This document shows, piece after piece, positions 46,016 to 57,630 of a stretch of 64,000 nt of DNA. Positions within the stretch are counted from its first letter, which is position 1, and each line of letters starts with the position of its first letter. The notes under the pieces were generated by a model. That model saw nothing but the letters and a program-made list of their open reading frames with translations. It did no database searches and was not told the DNA's origin. Source of the DNA: Trematomus loennbergii. Its lineage: Eukaryota > Chordata > Actinopteri > Perciformes > Nototheniidae. The stretch is from NCBI GenBank assembly GCA_012861695.1, contig JAAOOA010000166.1, forward strand, positions 186,001 through 250,000. The letters are read 5' to 3'. A program made the translations under genes and the position numbers.

Positions 46016-47209
46016 AGGCTGAGCTCTGCGGTGTCTCGCAGACCCCACGTAGCAACCAGGAAACGACACCAGTAATCCAGCTCACACGGTCTGCTCCTCG
46101 AGCCTCAAGGGAGGAGCAGCGAGCCCCGCAACTTCCCGCCAACACGGCATCCAGACCCCACGCAGCATTCTCATCTGTTTTTTATTACTGGTGTCATTTT
46201 CTGGTTGCTAACAAACGCCATTGTAAAACATAAACACTGATGTTCAGCTGTAACGGTGGTGGACTAATCAAAACAGAGTGGGCGAGCTGACCAATCAGAG
46301 CACAGTGGGCTCACAGGGAGGGGGAGGGGAGGGTGGCAGGAGCTCCAACAAGGCGTGTAGGACAGAGTAAATACACATACTATACAGAGATGCTGTATGA
46401 GAAAACCAATGTGATTTTGGAACATTGAACAATGTAAATCTATTCTAGTAGACCTCAACATGGAATTAGGATCAGTAGAAATGGCCATGTCATGGGACCT
46501 TTAAGATTGTCTGCTCCTTGAGCTCTGTGATCATCTATGTGGGCTCTAATCTGAGGTGCTTTAATTTGCGGTTTCTGAGGCTGGTAACTCGATGTATTTA
46601 TCCTCTGCAGCAGAGGTAACTCTTGCTCTTCCTTTCCCGGGAGGGTCCTCATGAGAGCCAGTCTCATCATAGCATTCAATGTTTTTTTTTACTGCACTTG
46701 AGGATACATTCAAAGTTCTTGACATTTTCCGGATCGACTGGCATTCATTTCTTAGTGATGATGGACGGTCGTTTCTCTTTACTGGGTTGAGTCGTTTAAT
46801 ATGGATTACAACAGCAGTCAAATAGGGCTTTCCACTGTGCACTAACTCTACCTCTGCACAACACAACTGATGGTCTCAAACACATTCAGAAGGCAAGTAA
46901 TTCCACACATTGACTCTTGACAAGGCACACTTGTTAATTGAAAACCATTCCAGGACTCTACCTCATGAAGCTGACTGAGAGAAGCCAAGAGTGAGCAAAG
47001 CTGTCATCAAGGCAGAAGGGGGCTACTTTGAAGAATCTAAAATAAGAATCATATTCTTGATTTTTTAACATTTTTTGTTAACTAGATAATTCCATATGTG
47101 TTCTTTCATAGTTTTGATGTCTTCAGTATTAATCTACAAAGTAGAAACAAATTAAAATAGACAAAACACATTGAATGAGAAGGTGTCCAAACCTTTGACT
47201 GGTACTGTA

Positions 47210-47785
47210 TATAAAAAAACACATTTTAATATTTAGTAGGTTCCCTCATCTATAATCATTTATACAAGCGCAACTTTGAACATGTACAGCAGTAAAATGC
47301 AACATACAAAATAATCAAGAAACATCATAAATTGAACACTGACAGGTAACATTTTACTGCACCATCATTACTTTTACATAAGGAGGTGCCGTAAAATGTT
47401 CTGTTAATACTTGCATACTTTCACTTAAATAAGGTTTGAATGCAGGATTTTAATTTGTAACAGAGTATTTTAATTCTATACTGTAGGGGTAGTGTATCTG
47501 TGAACGATCCCAAATACAATTCCTTGTTTACATTGCAGCTAGTGCTACGCCAGAAGAAAAAAACCTTTTTCATTTTGAACTGGAAGTGGAAAGGGGCTGG
47601 GCTACATAAGGTGAATTGAGCCAACACAAATACACAATAGGTGGGACTAACAAAGATAATGTGAAAATATAAAAACAAACGCATTAATTAGGGCTGCAAA
47701 ATGTCTCCCATTTTAATGGTGATTAGATTTTTAAATGCTAACACTTAACAGTTTGTTCTGACTGTGTGTTTCCTGTTTCCTGCAG
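47210..47785. other. Rest of the zinc-finger intron
   Basis: No element with clear boundaries. The pyrimidine-rich tract before TGCAG at 47785 (TTTCCTGTTTCC) is the acceptor region of zinc-finger exon 2. Confidence 0.5.
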
Positions 47786-48960
47786 ATGTCCAGCTGCTGG
47801 TGGTGGTTAAAGAAGAGCTTCTCCCTGACCAGCAGGAGTGGAGCACCAGTCTGGACCAGGAGGACCCAGAGCCCCCCCACACATTAAGCAGGAACAGGAG
47901 GAACTCAGGATCAGTCAGGAGGGAGAGCAGCTTCAGGAGCTGGAGGAGGCTGATATCACCATGTCCACTTTCACTCCTGACCCTGTGAAGAGTGAAGATG
48001 ATGAAGAGAAACCTCAGTCCTCACAGCCTCATCAAAGACAAACTGAACACATGGAAACAGAAGCTGATGGAGATGACTGTCGAGGACCAGAACCAGCCAG
48101 GAACTCAGATCCAGAGAGCAGTTTACAACCAAAGACTGAGGACCACACTGAAGACTTTTCTGAACCTGACACTGAAGACAGTGCTGATTGGAAAGAGACC
48201 AGAGAACCTGCATCAGGCTCAAATTCACTGAAAAATAGACATGAATCTGTCAGTGATCCACGACATAGTGCTGAAAATAAACCATTCAGCTGCTCAGTCT
48301 GTGAGAAAGCTTTTTCACGGAGTGGACATTTAAAGGCACACATGAGAATCCACACAGGAGAGAAACCCTTTAGCTGCTCAGTTTGTACCAAATCTTTTGC
48401 ACAGAGTGGACATTTAAAGGATCACATGATAGTCCACACAGAGAGAAACCATTCAGCTGCTCAGTCTGTAAGAAATATTTTGCAATGAAAAGAAATGTAA
48501 AACGACACATGAGAGTCCACACAGTAGAGAAACCATTCACCTGTACAGTCTGTATGAAAGCTTTTTCACAGAGTGGACATTTAAAGGCACACATGAGAAT
48601 CCACACAGGAGAGAAACCATTCACCTGTACAGTCTGTATGAAAGCTTTTTCACAGAGTGGACATTTAAAGGAACACATGATAGTCCACACAGTAGAGAAA
48701 CCCTTTAGCTGCTCAGTCTGTAAAAAACATTTTCACGGAGTGATCATTTAAAGATACACATGAGAGTCCACACAGGAGAGGAAAAATAGAGCTGCAATGT
48801 TTGTGACAAAAGTTTTAAATGGCATAATCGTTTCAAAAGACACAAGTGTGTTGGTCGTCAGCTGCTTCTGTAACTGTAAGGGAATACATTTGTCTATTTT
48901 GTATCCTGATGACGTAATGCCGTTACATGTAATACGTTACTCCCTAAGCCAGATTTCACC
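47786..48960 (+). pseudogene. C2H2 zinc-finger gene exon 2 (acidic region and six to seven fingers)
   Basis: Starts after TGCAG with [20 protein letters not shown], the continuation of exon 1. A 1-base shift lies in a C7 run (47872-47878), after which the frame is [20 protein letters not shown] and a long acidic region. Fingers from 48292: [21 protein letters not shown], then four more typical C-x2-C-x12-H-x3-H fingers, a sixth broken at about 48726, and a degenerate seventh (CNVCDKSFKWHNRFKRH). Frame breaks: near 48440 (HTGEKP reduced by 2 bases) and 48726; a TAG at 48787. Linkers are TGEKP or TVEKP. Nuclear DNA-binding transcription-factor family. Pseudogene, or an intact gene with assembly indels. 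Confidence 0.85.
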
Positions 48961-49005
48961 TACCTGCAACCAATTCGCGAATAATCACAAATGTTCATTT
49001 CTTTG

Positions 49006-50239
49006 ACCCCTTGACTCGACTATTTCTTGTTTAATAATCGTTACATCTCCTCAGGACCAAGTTCCCGTGTCCTGCCTTTCACCTGCTGATCACCCACTGC
49101 TCATTTAAGGTGGACTGACCTTTACAAGGGACCACTAGTCTTAGTGTCTTAATGCAAATGTTTTGTAAAGTGATGCTGGACCAAAAACGTGCTGTTGGGT
49201 TGTGTGCTCTCTGCAGGACGGTGTCTGTACTCAAAGATTGTTTATGAAATGAGAGCTTCACTCTGTTTTTGTAGTCTAAACAACGCCAACAGAGCGATGC
49301 GTCTTCTTTCCAGCAGATGGCATAAATGTCACATCATCCAGTTCAACTGTCATCCACATATTAATGATTCAAAACAGCAATGTGTAAGATATGGCTAGTG
49401 ATTGACTATTTCAACAGAATGTGAAGCGGTTACAGTCTTGAGGCCATGTCCAATATGTTTATGTTTTGTTTGATTAAATCTACTGAAATGAGCATTCAAT
49501 TACTAAATTATTATTAATTACTGTCATTACATCATGGGTTTGCATTGCAATATTAGAACGCATTGTTCATTGTTTAGAAGTCCGCTGTGTTTCATCCAAG
49601 CTTCCACTTTGTGCTCCAATAATGCTGAAAGTATCTGTTGTATGCTTTACCTGCTCCAGTAACAAAAGTGTAATTCACTGGACAGAGACAAGAGATAGTG
49701 GATGGATCCAGAGGAGAACCAGAAGATAGTCCGTATAGAGCCTTCAGTTTCTGAAAATTATCAGGGATAGAGCTAGAAAAAAACTCTAAAACCTGAATAG
49801 AGCTAGAAGATAGCCAGCACAAAGCCAAAAAATATATAATAATATTCAAGCTCTTCTCTTAAGATATTCAAACTTCCTATCTCAACATGTATCCTTTTAT
49901 GCCAATTAAAAAAAACTTACATTTTTGCTGCCAATTATTGAGATTGTTTCACAGCTTTATCTTAAATATTTAGACTTTTTTCTTTACATATAGATTACAT
50001 AGGATGAACAGCACGATCCACTCTGCTGGATTCTGCCCAAATCTGCTCAAAATGCATGCAAACATCTCGCTTCATCCATACTCCTGCAGTTGTATTGTTC
50101 TGGATTCATAGTGAAGTGTATTAGATGTTCTGCACTCTTATTGTTATGTATTTAATATAAAGTGAAATACCCATAAAGTCAGAAAAGAAAAGAGACTCAC
50201 TTAAGGAAAAAGGTTCTGAACCAGTGAGAGTTCTTCATT
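49006..50239 (+). repeat. Palindrome arm block A, left
   Basis: Reverse-complement match to 62738-64000, with only scattered substitutions and small indels over 1.2 kb (for example in the first 200 bp, five or six differences). The match continues to the last base of the window. No gene is supported in it; mirrored open frames on opposite strands (49189-49398 and 63608-63817) reflect the inversion, not selection. Confidence 0.92.
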
Positions 50240-50533
50240 AGCCGCGTTCACACCGGAGTACTTTTCACCGTACTTTTGCGTTTAGTTCTGTTAGTACCCC
50301 TTATGTTGCGTTCACACCAAAAAGAGTACTTAATCTCGGGAACTTTTACCCCCATTTTTAGTGCCTGCTGAGAGATCGTACTTTCCTTGGGGAAAAAAGT
50401 GCCCCAGTTCTGATTGGCTGGGCGTATTGCAAACCGCGCCCCGTAAAACTGAAATGTTTTGTTGAGCCGCCATTTTATTTGCTCGCTTCAAAACCCAGCG
50501 CACCAACGGAGAGTAGTTTGTTTGAAAGCAGTT

Positions 50534-52076
50534 ATGGCAAGCATCAATAAATAATCGAAGCGGTGGAGTGATGAGGAGGTGTCGGCGCTTCTGGAAATCT
50601 ACGCCGAGGACGCGACCCAGGGAATGCTACTGAAGCCAGTACCCAACTCCAAAATGTTCGAGTGTTGTTCGAAAAAGTTACTCGACCTGGGAATCGTGCA
50701 CAGCGCCACGGCATACCGGCTAAAAATAAAGAAACTCAGGCAGGACTACAAACAAATTAAAGACTATTATAACGAGTGGTAACGACCGGAAGACCAGTAA
50801 ATGGTACAGCGCTTGGATGCTCTGCTAGGCCACAGACCTTTTCTCCGGGACAGCATCGACCTTCGATTCGGGCACGATGGTGTGGGAGGCCGCTCAAATG
50901 GCGGATTCAGTGGCCAACGATGACGACCACGACGAAGGTGAAATCAACTACATGCACTGGGGTTTTAATCTGCACAAGAATGGTCTCAGATGTACTTTTA
51001 TTTGCTCAGTAGATCGAGCTAGCCATGCTAGGCTGAACCGCCCCGAGCTGGCTAAGAACATCTAGCTAGCTAGATATTCTCGGCCGCTATGAAAACGTTT
51101 TGACTTGTGAATAACTGTGCAGTGTTTCTGTAATTTGCTTCACTAACTCATGGCACTAATCGTGTGTTTCAGGCGAGGCTGGACAACTCTCAGGATTGGA
51201 AACAAGCGAGCTTTCCCTTCCAGATCACAGCGGTTGCTCGTCCCCCTTACCAGCAACCAAACGCAAAGGTACACACACTGTAACTTGGTCTTGAAAGAAC
51301 GTTACGCATCGAACTGATGTTCACAATCACGTTTATTTCCTTCTTGGTACAATTATGAAACAGCGTGAAAACATATTCGCCTAGACTGACGTTTACAAAT
51401 TTTCGCACCGTTTTTACTCTCTCACAAACATTGTAAACATCCGGCTAGAGGTCACATGACTTCCGGTAAGAAAACTTGCCTCAACAACATTAAACAAAGT
51501 TCAAGCATACATGAAGCACAAAAATACAAAACAATAAATAAGGGCACTTTGAGCGGCAGCTACACACACACACACACTCAGTGTGTGTGTGTATATATAT
51601 ATATATATTTTATGCTATTTGATCCTATATTATCTTCTACTATACACCTGCATTGTGTACACTGTCTTGTCCCGGCCTGCACCCTGTCCAATGTTGACTA
51701 GTAAACACATTCCTAGTATGTTGTAAAACTACATGGCGACTAAACAGATCTTGTATCTTGCTTATTTTCCCCTCTTAGGAAACGGGCACGGGATGTGAAT
51801 TTCTTTGACACCGTTGAGGCGTTGGAGGACCGGCGTGCCGTGGTGAAAGAGTCGATGCACGGGGATCAGATGGTGCTGTTCACCAAGGCCCAGGAAACGG
51901 AGGACAAGATGCTCACGATGATGGAGCGCCAGGCTGAAGTGTTGAAGCGGCAGATGGAGCGCCAGGAGCACCAGGATGAAGTGTCGGTGCAGGAGGAGCG
52001 ACAAACCACTTTTCAGAATGGGTTTCTGGAAGTGCTTTCCCAGCTAGTGAAAGCCAACAGGTCTTCCTGCCTATAG
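50534..52076 (+). pseudogene. Harbinger Myb/SANT-like DNA-binding protein, three exons, decayed
   Basis: An ATG at 50534 is followed after six codons by a stop, then KRWSDEEVSALLEIYAED and AYRLKIKKLRQDYKQIKDYY, the trihelix/Myb-like domain of Harbinger accessory proteins. A frame break follows near 50780. A second exon is likely at about 51172-51270 (acceptor TTTCAG, Ser/Pro/Leu-rich, ends ATKRK). The last exon, about 51779-52076, encodes NFFDTVEALEDRRAVVKESM and a Glu/Gln-rich coiled coil to a TAG. In active elements this protein binds element ends and brings the transposase to the nucleus. Disabled by stops and shifts. Confidence 0.7.
51561..51610. repeat. (AC)n-CTCA-(GT)n-(AT)n compound microsatellite
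   Basis: ACACACACACACAC followed by TCAGTGTGTGTGTGT forms a self-complementary arm pair, then runs into (TA)n. It lies in an intron of the Harbinger Myb-like gene. Confidence 0.9.
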
Positions 52077-52956
52077 TTGCCACTGTTAACAATGTCTGCT
52101 GCTGAGCCTATCCCTACACCTGGGACAGTTCATTTTGTATTGTTTTTATTAATACTGACACACAACTTTGCACTAAGGTGTGTATGCTGCTGAGCCTATC
52201 CTTACACCTGGGACAGTTTATTTTATATGATTGTTATTACTGTTATTATATAGTCTTGATACAACTGACACTTTATTTTATATTGATAATCTTAACTTAC
52301 ATGTACAACTTCTATTTTATTTACATAAAAATGTGAACTTCTATTTACTGTTATGTCTTGAGAGTGCAATAAAGAGAACCTACATGGCGATTAAACAGAT
52401 CCTGTATCTTGCTTATTTCTCCTGACACTTTATCTTTAGTGACCTGTGTAGCATCCTATACATCACATGTAAGTGATTATTCTGATACCATCATGTTTCA
52501 TCGGTTATAAACTGGCGAAGCTTTATTTGTCATTTATTTATCATCAATGTTGCAACCTTGTGGGGAATGGCAGGGCACAAATATGATAATTTATATCATT
52601 TTAAATATTATTTGACCTAAAACTAAATGTTTTTATGATTATCCTCTATTATTTTTATTACACAACACAAAATGGAGTCCACTATGGGCCAAAACTAACA
52701 TGTAGGTTTCCATAGTGTTTATGGCCGACGGATGCAGTGGGTCTCAGGAAGATATATATATAATAAATAATAAAGGTGGGTTTGCTGCTGAGCCTATTTA
52801 CTGTGCATACAACACACCTGGCACAGTTTATTGTTATTATATTGCCACACTGTACACTATTGTAATGTTGCCTGTCTTGACTGGAAAATAAAAGAGAGAA
52901 ACAAAAGCACTGTACAAAAGATCAGCTTTATTGTCAAAATGTTTACAATGTACAAT

Positions 52957-53331
52957 TTACACTCTGTTCAGATGCCTCATAAGGGCTGTGCGCGTGTCTT
53001 GCCCCCCAGCCTCGGCAATGGCTGGCGCTGGCCCATCAAGCTGGGTCGCCGGTAAGGCAGTCCATTCGTCCCATTCATCATTACTTTCACAAAGGTTATG
53101 TAATATGCAACATGCTGCCACCTGGATTTTGATCTTGTCCATCTTGCAGTCGTTTCTTTTCATCAAGCACCGCCACCTGCCCTTCAGTCTGCCAAAAGCG
53201 TTCTCCACCACCACTCGTGCTCGGCTTGTTTTGTTATTGTACGCAAGTTGCTCAGGCTGCATTAACTCAGTTACAAAGCTGTATAACATGAGCACAAACA
53301 GCACAACTTCAGTCGACTCCATCTCTATCAT
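52957..53331 (-). pseudogene. Harbinger transposase with internal deletion (N-terminus fused to C-terminus)
   Basis: The minus-strand frame of 124 codons starts MIEMESTEVVLFVLMLYSFV, like a Harbinger transposase N-terminus. It passes directly into TSRARVVVENAFGRLKGRWR and VAACCILHNLCE, the conserved C-terminal end of the DDE domain (HARBI1-like). The DDE aspartates and most of the catalytic domain are missing, and the join is in frame at about residue 28-30. The deletion makes it catalytically dead even though the frame is open. Confidence 0.8.
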
Positions 53332-53408
53332 GTCTGAGGTCGGAAGGTAAACAACAGACGCCTAATGTACAGCGAGTGGGTGGGCGTCGCAGTATATGCG
53401 GGAAGTTT

Positions 53409-53475
53409 TTCTTCTTCTTCTTCTCTTGTTTTTGTAGCGGATTGCAAACAACTTTAAGGTGCATACCGCCACTAC
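53409..53475 (-). mobile_element. Nimb LINE 3' tail, 5'-truncated
   Basis: TTCTTCTTCTTC followed by GCGGATTGCAAACAACTTTAAGGTGCATACCGCC is the reverse complement of the 3' end of the Nimb element at 35932-36016. Confidence 0.8.
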
Positions 53476-53530
53476 TGTACTCGCCGTGAAGTGGTTTGTG
53501 GGATGCCAGAAGCAGAAGAAGAAGAAGTGG

Positions 53531-53872
53531 ACTAAATGGTCTAATGGTCATTGGAGCGAGGGGCGGGACGAAACTCGCGGAAGTGATTTCAAAACAAAAG
53601 CCCTTGTTTGCTTGGAACGGTGATAATATTATAAACAAGGGGAAACGAGGTGAATTTAGCGATCACAACGAAAACGGCCAAGACACATATTGAGCCCAGA
53701 AAATGAATGTTATTACGGGCTGTAAATATAATAGGCCTAAAATTGACAACATTGTTAGGAGATTTAAACTATACAGCGATTCTGCACTGCGGTCACCTCA
53801 GCCGTCTCTCGAGTTTGTTTTTTCAAATCAGCTGCTCTTCATTTTTTTCCCTGCTATATTCAATGAGTGATA
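53531..53872 (+). repeat. Palindrome arm block B, left
   Basis: Reverse-complement match to 62247-62591 (ACTAAATGGTCTAATGGTCA at one edge, CAATGAGTGATA at the other) with a few percent differences and small indels. Beyond it, 53865-53936 and 54041-54110 are a diverged direct duplication. Confidence 0.9.
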
Positions 53873-54346
53873 GAAATGTGTTTTACCACAAGTTCTTAAT
53901 ACAACTGACACTGTTGGACTCGGTACTAGTTTGACTGCTACCAGAAATGAAATGAAGTACTTTTACGGTGTACTTTGTGAGTAATCCTCTGTCAGAGTCC
54001 CCTCCATAGTACACAACGCATGTTTTCTGCTGTCTTTGATGAGTGATAAAAATACAATTTTACCATTAGTTCTTAATGAAATTGATACTGTTTGACTTTG
54101 TATTAGTTAGCCTACTACTAAAAATACATTTGGGGGGAAACTTCTAAGCTTTGATGGCAAACACTGACGGTTTATGTGGAGCTTCGGCCAGAGAATTCAC
54201 AAGACATATCACTGGCCACGAGTTGACCACACGGTTGAGATGCCGCAAACAATTCTGAAGAACTCTACCCCAGACCCATGTATCTAGCTAGTTCAGAGAG
54301 AATAATCAACATTGTGCATAACAAGATAGAATCATAACACCTCTAT

Positions 54347-54893
54347 CCAACCCGGTATCACGGCAAGACGTGAACATGTGACGATCTACCATGCTGGGAG
54401 ACGTGAATATGTCACGGTTTCGTCCCTTGAAACGTGACAGTTACACGGTATTGTTAACATGGCCCACCAGTGGAGAAATACCCGGAAGTGCCAAGCAAAT
54501 GGTCTACCAGGCCTATTGGTCGGTTTTTATTGTCAAAATTAGATGTTTTTAATTAATTTTTTTAATCGTCACACTCGATTTCGCCGATTTTCTTGTTGCC
54601 CTAGCTGGTCGACACCTCTTTTAGCAGAAACAAAGGCTACATTAATGTATTAAATCGATGTTAATCCATGTGTGTGGATCATAGACTGTATAACAAGTCT
54701 GACAAACAGGAAGCACTGCCGCCAAAACTGAAAACGTGACGTGGATCATAAATATATCAGCAATTAAACATCTTACATTTCTTTTCACACAATACGTCTC
54801 CTTGCAGTATCAATACTAATTCGGTTGACTTTTATATTTGATCCAATTGGTAGATAGGTTATATTTACACCATAACGGTGGACAGCTGATATA
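54347..54893 (+). repeat. Palindrome arm block C, left
   Basis: Reverse-complement match to 56012-56956. The right copy has about 425 bp (56215-56640) where the left has a 25-bp stretch containing CATAGACTGTATA. High identity elsewhere. Confidence 0.9.
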
Positions 54894-55975
54894 AAAGGAC
54901 TTGTCGTTTTTAAAGATATTACTGATTTTCTTTGAATATAAGAATGTAAATACTGAGTTGAGAGAATAGTCAGGGGATTTGGGTGATGGGAGACACATCT
55001 ATGGATTCAGAATTGCAATAGCTTACTGTTAAATGACGGATATACCTTTCTGTCTGTGATGTTTTACAAATCAGATATTAGAAGTAAAACATGTGAAATA
55101 ATATAGCAATATCCTGTACAATTATGTGAAAACATGAATAAAACTACACATCTTCAGATGTTATACATACACAAGTGTCCTACACTAATAATACAAAGTT
55201 ATTATGGCTGTGTGTACCTTGTGTGCAACACCTAGTGGTTAAAGCACGTTATTGAATTAGTTGTGTATATGTCAATGAACCTTAGAAAATCTTGAAATCT
55301 TGAAAGGGATATGCAAAATAGCCATTATATACAGTCTTTAATTAACTATTAGTAGAGAATAACGAGTAATGAATATACTTTATAGGGATCTGCAGATAAA
55401 TGTTTAGTCTTCTCAAGCAGCAACTATCAAATATCTCTCCTATTGTTGGCACTTGACAATCACCTTTCCCTGAATTTTACTCAGGTGTAACTAAAGCCTG
55501 ATTTAAGGGTTGTTTATATTTCACATCATTAATCAGAATCTGCAAAGTAACTAAAATAAATGTAGTGGAGTAAAAATACCAGGTTAACCTCTGAATTGTA
55601 GTGGAGTAGAATTGCTGTTTTGTTTAGTAATGGATATTGAATATGGAATAAAGGTTTTGACAAGACCTGGTGTAACAATAATCAAAAAGGACATTAAAAG
55701 AGCTCCAGATGTTAATGATCTAAACAAAACAGCACACCTGAAATGTATATTTAAATACTTTATTAAGGGCAGTGAATTAGTTTTTTCTGTATGTTTTTCA
55801 AATCAGTGTTATACAGTAAGTGTCATAGACAGTGTTACATTGCTATTATTATCCTTAAAATATATGTAAAACAAAACCACTTATGATTTTTTTTATTTGA
55901 GTGGTTTACTAATGACAGTTAATTCTGTTTTTGCTATTGATGGTTTCATTTTTGTGAAAAATAATAAAATAATAA
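54894..55975. other. Palindrome centre, with AGTACTT repeat copy and short block D
   Basis: 55229-55258 (CACCTAGTGGTTAAAGCACG) matches inverted 55976-56005 and is the innermost paired block. 55480-55615 is a third copy of the dispersed AGTACTT-type repeat. 55259-55975 is the unpaired spacer. The frame at 55612-55869 has no recognised product. Confidence 0.6.
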
Positions 55976-56011
55976 AATGCAATAACGTGCTTTAACCAGT
56001 AGGTGTCCCTT

Positions 56012-56956
56012 TCTATCAGCTGTGCACCGTTATGGTGTAAATACCTATCTACCAATTGGATCAAATATAAAAGTCACCGAATTAGTATTGATACTGCAAG
56101 GAGACGTATTGCGTGAAAAGAAATGTAAGATGTTGTTTAGTTGCTGATATATTTATGATCCACGTCACGTTTTCAGTTTTGGCGGCAGTGCTTCCTGTTT
56201 GTCCAGAAGTCTTCTCATCAGGGCTCTATAAATACAGAACTACGGCAGATATGTCATATTTAATGCAGCCGAACCGTGTATTACAATGCCGTTATGTGAT
56301 GACCTCCAAAGAGAAAAGCAAGCAAACCCGGAATAAAGTATTATTTTTTTTAAATGTTTTCGGATTTCACATGAACAGGAGTCCGGTTAACTAAAATGTC
56401 CGTGCGGAACAATACCCCCAATCCATAGATCCGTGGGTGAATAATGTCATTCACCACATTACACACATTCCTTCACATTTACATTTTAATTTACATTAAA
56501 GTATTTCGTGAGGCCTTCTAAAATGTTTTAAAATATAATTAGGGTTGTAGTTGAAGAGTTTGTAAATTGCGTTGCCTGGCAACGCAATCGCACAACGTCA
56601 CGTCCGTTAATTCCACATCCTCACCTCCACACACATGGATTAACATCGATTTAATACATTAATGTAGCCTTTGTTTCTGCTAAAAGAGGTGTCGACCAGC
56701 TAGGGCAACAAGAACATGGCGAAATCGAGTGTGACGATTACAAAATAAATTAAAAACATCTAATTTTGACAATAAAAACCGACCAATAGGCGCGGTAGAC
56801 CATTTGCTAGGCACTTCCGGGTATTTCTCCACTGGTTGGGCCATGTTAACAATACCGTGTAACTGTCACGTTTGAAGGGACGAAACCGTGACATATTCAC
56901 GTCTCCCAGCATGGTAGATCGTCACATGTTCACGTCTTGCCGTGATACCGGGTTGG
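56012..56956 (-). repeat. Palindrome arm block C, right
   Basis: Inverted partner of 54347-54893, with an extra segment at 56215-56640. Confidence 0.9.
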
Positions 56957-56971
56957 TTATCTCAGTGGGTC

Positions 56972-57630
56972 TCAAACGTTTTGGTCACCATTAATGTAAA
57001 CAATTATTTCCGAGGCACACGTTTATATGATCATTATAGTTCTAAAAAAATAAGAGAATAAATGAAAAACAGGTATGAAATATTATATGACAGTAAAAAA
57101 AGAATAAAGTTTAAAAGGGTGATTTGTAAAATATCCATAAAGAAAATAAATCTGTTTACAGTTCTGTTTCATATGGGTGTTGAGCGAGGTATCCATAGAT
57201 CTCTTCATTTTGCTCTCAAAGTGCACCAGATTGATGCATTTAACTTCAATATTTAAAAAAAAATCTTCCCGGGGGAACTTGCCCCCGGACCCCCCTATGT
57301 TAGGTCCACTCCTCACTTATAAAAATAGCACTTTACCCCTGCTTACACCTATATGCCGTGAGCTGATTATCGAGCCTTCATTGTAACAGTCGCGGGTACA
57401 TTGTATATATGCGTGGGGATTGTTGCAGTAGAAAATTTTACTGTAGCGACCGGTACATTAATGGGAAACCCTAAATGTTTGAGCACCCTCTATGAAACGT
57501 CAAGCTACCCACAGCACCCCCAAAAAAAATCTCTGGCGCCGCCACTGAGCCTGACTTGTGTTGGGGGGGCCCGACTTTTTTTTTTCTCCAAAGGGGGGCC
57601 TGACAGAAAAAGTTTGAGAACCACTGGACT
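56972..57630. mobile_element. hAT-like element (CAGTGGGTCTCAAACG ends), with nested fragment
   Basis: Left CAGTGGGTCTCAAACGTTTT and right AAAGTTTGAGAACCACTG are inverted repeats of a hAT terminus type widespread in vertebrates. The flanking 8-mers (GGTTATCT, GACTAAGG) do not match. Inside, the 105-bp repeat shared with 2450-2555 and a TCTCTGGCGCCGCCACTG end at 57530-57548 suggest a second, nested hAT fragment. Present only in the right arm. Confidence 0.6.

Larger units (their letters stand above)
38936..46500. mobile_element. Second TTAA-targeting element (AGGTCCCATGTCATG ends), host of a DIRS element
   Basis: Left AGGTCCCATGTCATG and right CATGTCATGGGACCT are perfect 15-bp inverted repeats flanked by TTAA (38932-38935 and 46501-46504). 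The Tc1 sequence resumes after 46504. After removing nested insertions little more than 1 kb belongs to the element, so it is probably non-autonomous. The family (piggyBac-like or Kolobok, both TTAA users) cannot be decided without a transposase. Confidence 0.8.
37225..47209 (-). pseudogene. Tc1-like transposon split by two TTAA-element insertions
   Basis: The right end AGTACCAGTCAAAGGTTTGG (minus strand; ends 47209) is the classic end of a common teleost Tc1 family. The inner TIR region AGACATCAAAACTATAAAAG recurs at 37310. Three separated blocks are colinear with one Tc1: 37225-37436, 38592-38935 and 46501-47209. The minus-strand frame 46866-46561 is the N-terminal paired-like helix-turn-helix part (KRNDRPSSLRNECQSIRKMS, TGSHEDPPGKGRARVT). 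The DDE half is at 38930-38650, frameshifted. The outermost left TIR is diverged. Without insertions the element is about 1.27 kb. Confidence 0.85.
50241..53405. mobile_element. PIF/Harbinger transposon, two-gene type, in the left arm only
   Basis: Starts in GCGTTCACACC-containing repeats preceded by TTA (50238-50240; a second TTA-TGTTGCGTTCACACC at 50301). It carries a Myb-like gene on the plus strand and a transposase remnant on the minus strand, in the convergent layout usual for Harbinger. The right terminus is not intact and runs into a Nimb LINE tail at 53405. The segment is absent from the matching place in the right arm (62592-62737), so it post-dates or was lost after the inverted duplication. 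Confidence 0.7.

Noticed and set aside
49189..49398. 69-codon frame conserved in both palindrome arms (also 63608-63817)
   Set aside because: Conserved only because the arms are duplicates; changes do not favour the frame and no start context or domain is evident.
55612..55869. 85-codon frame in the palindrome spacer
   Set aside because: AT-rich, no domain, partly derived from the AGTACTT repeat.
56972..57630. A hAT insertion with proven target duplication
   Set aside because: The flanking 8-mers differ, so only the inverted ends support it.
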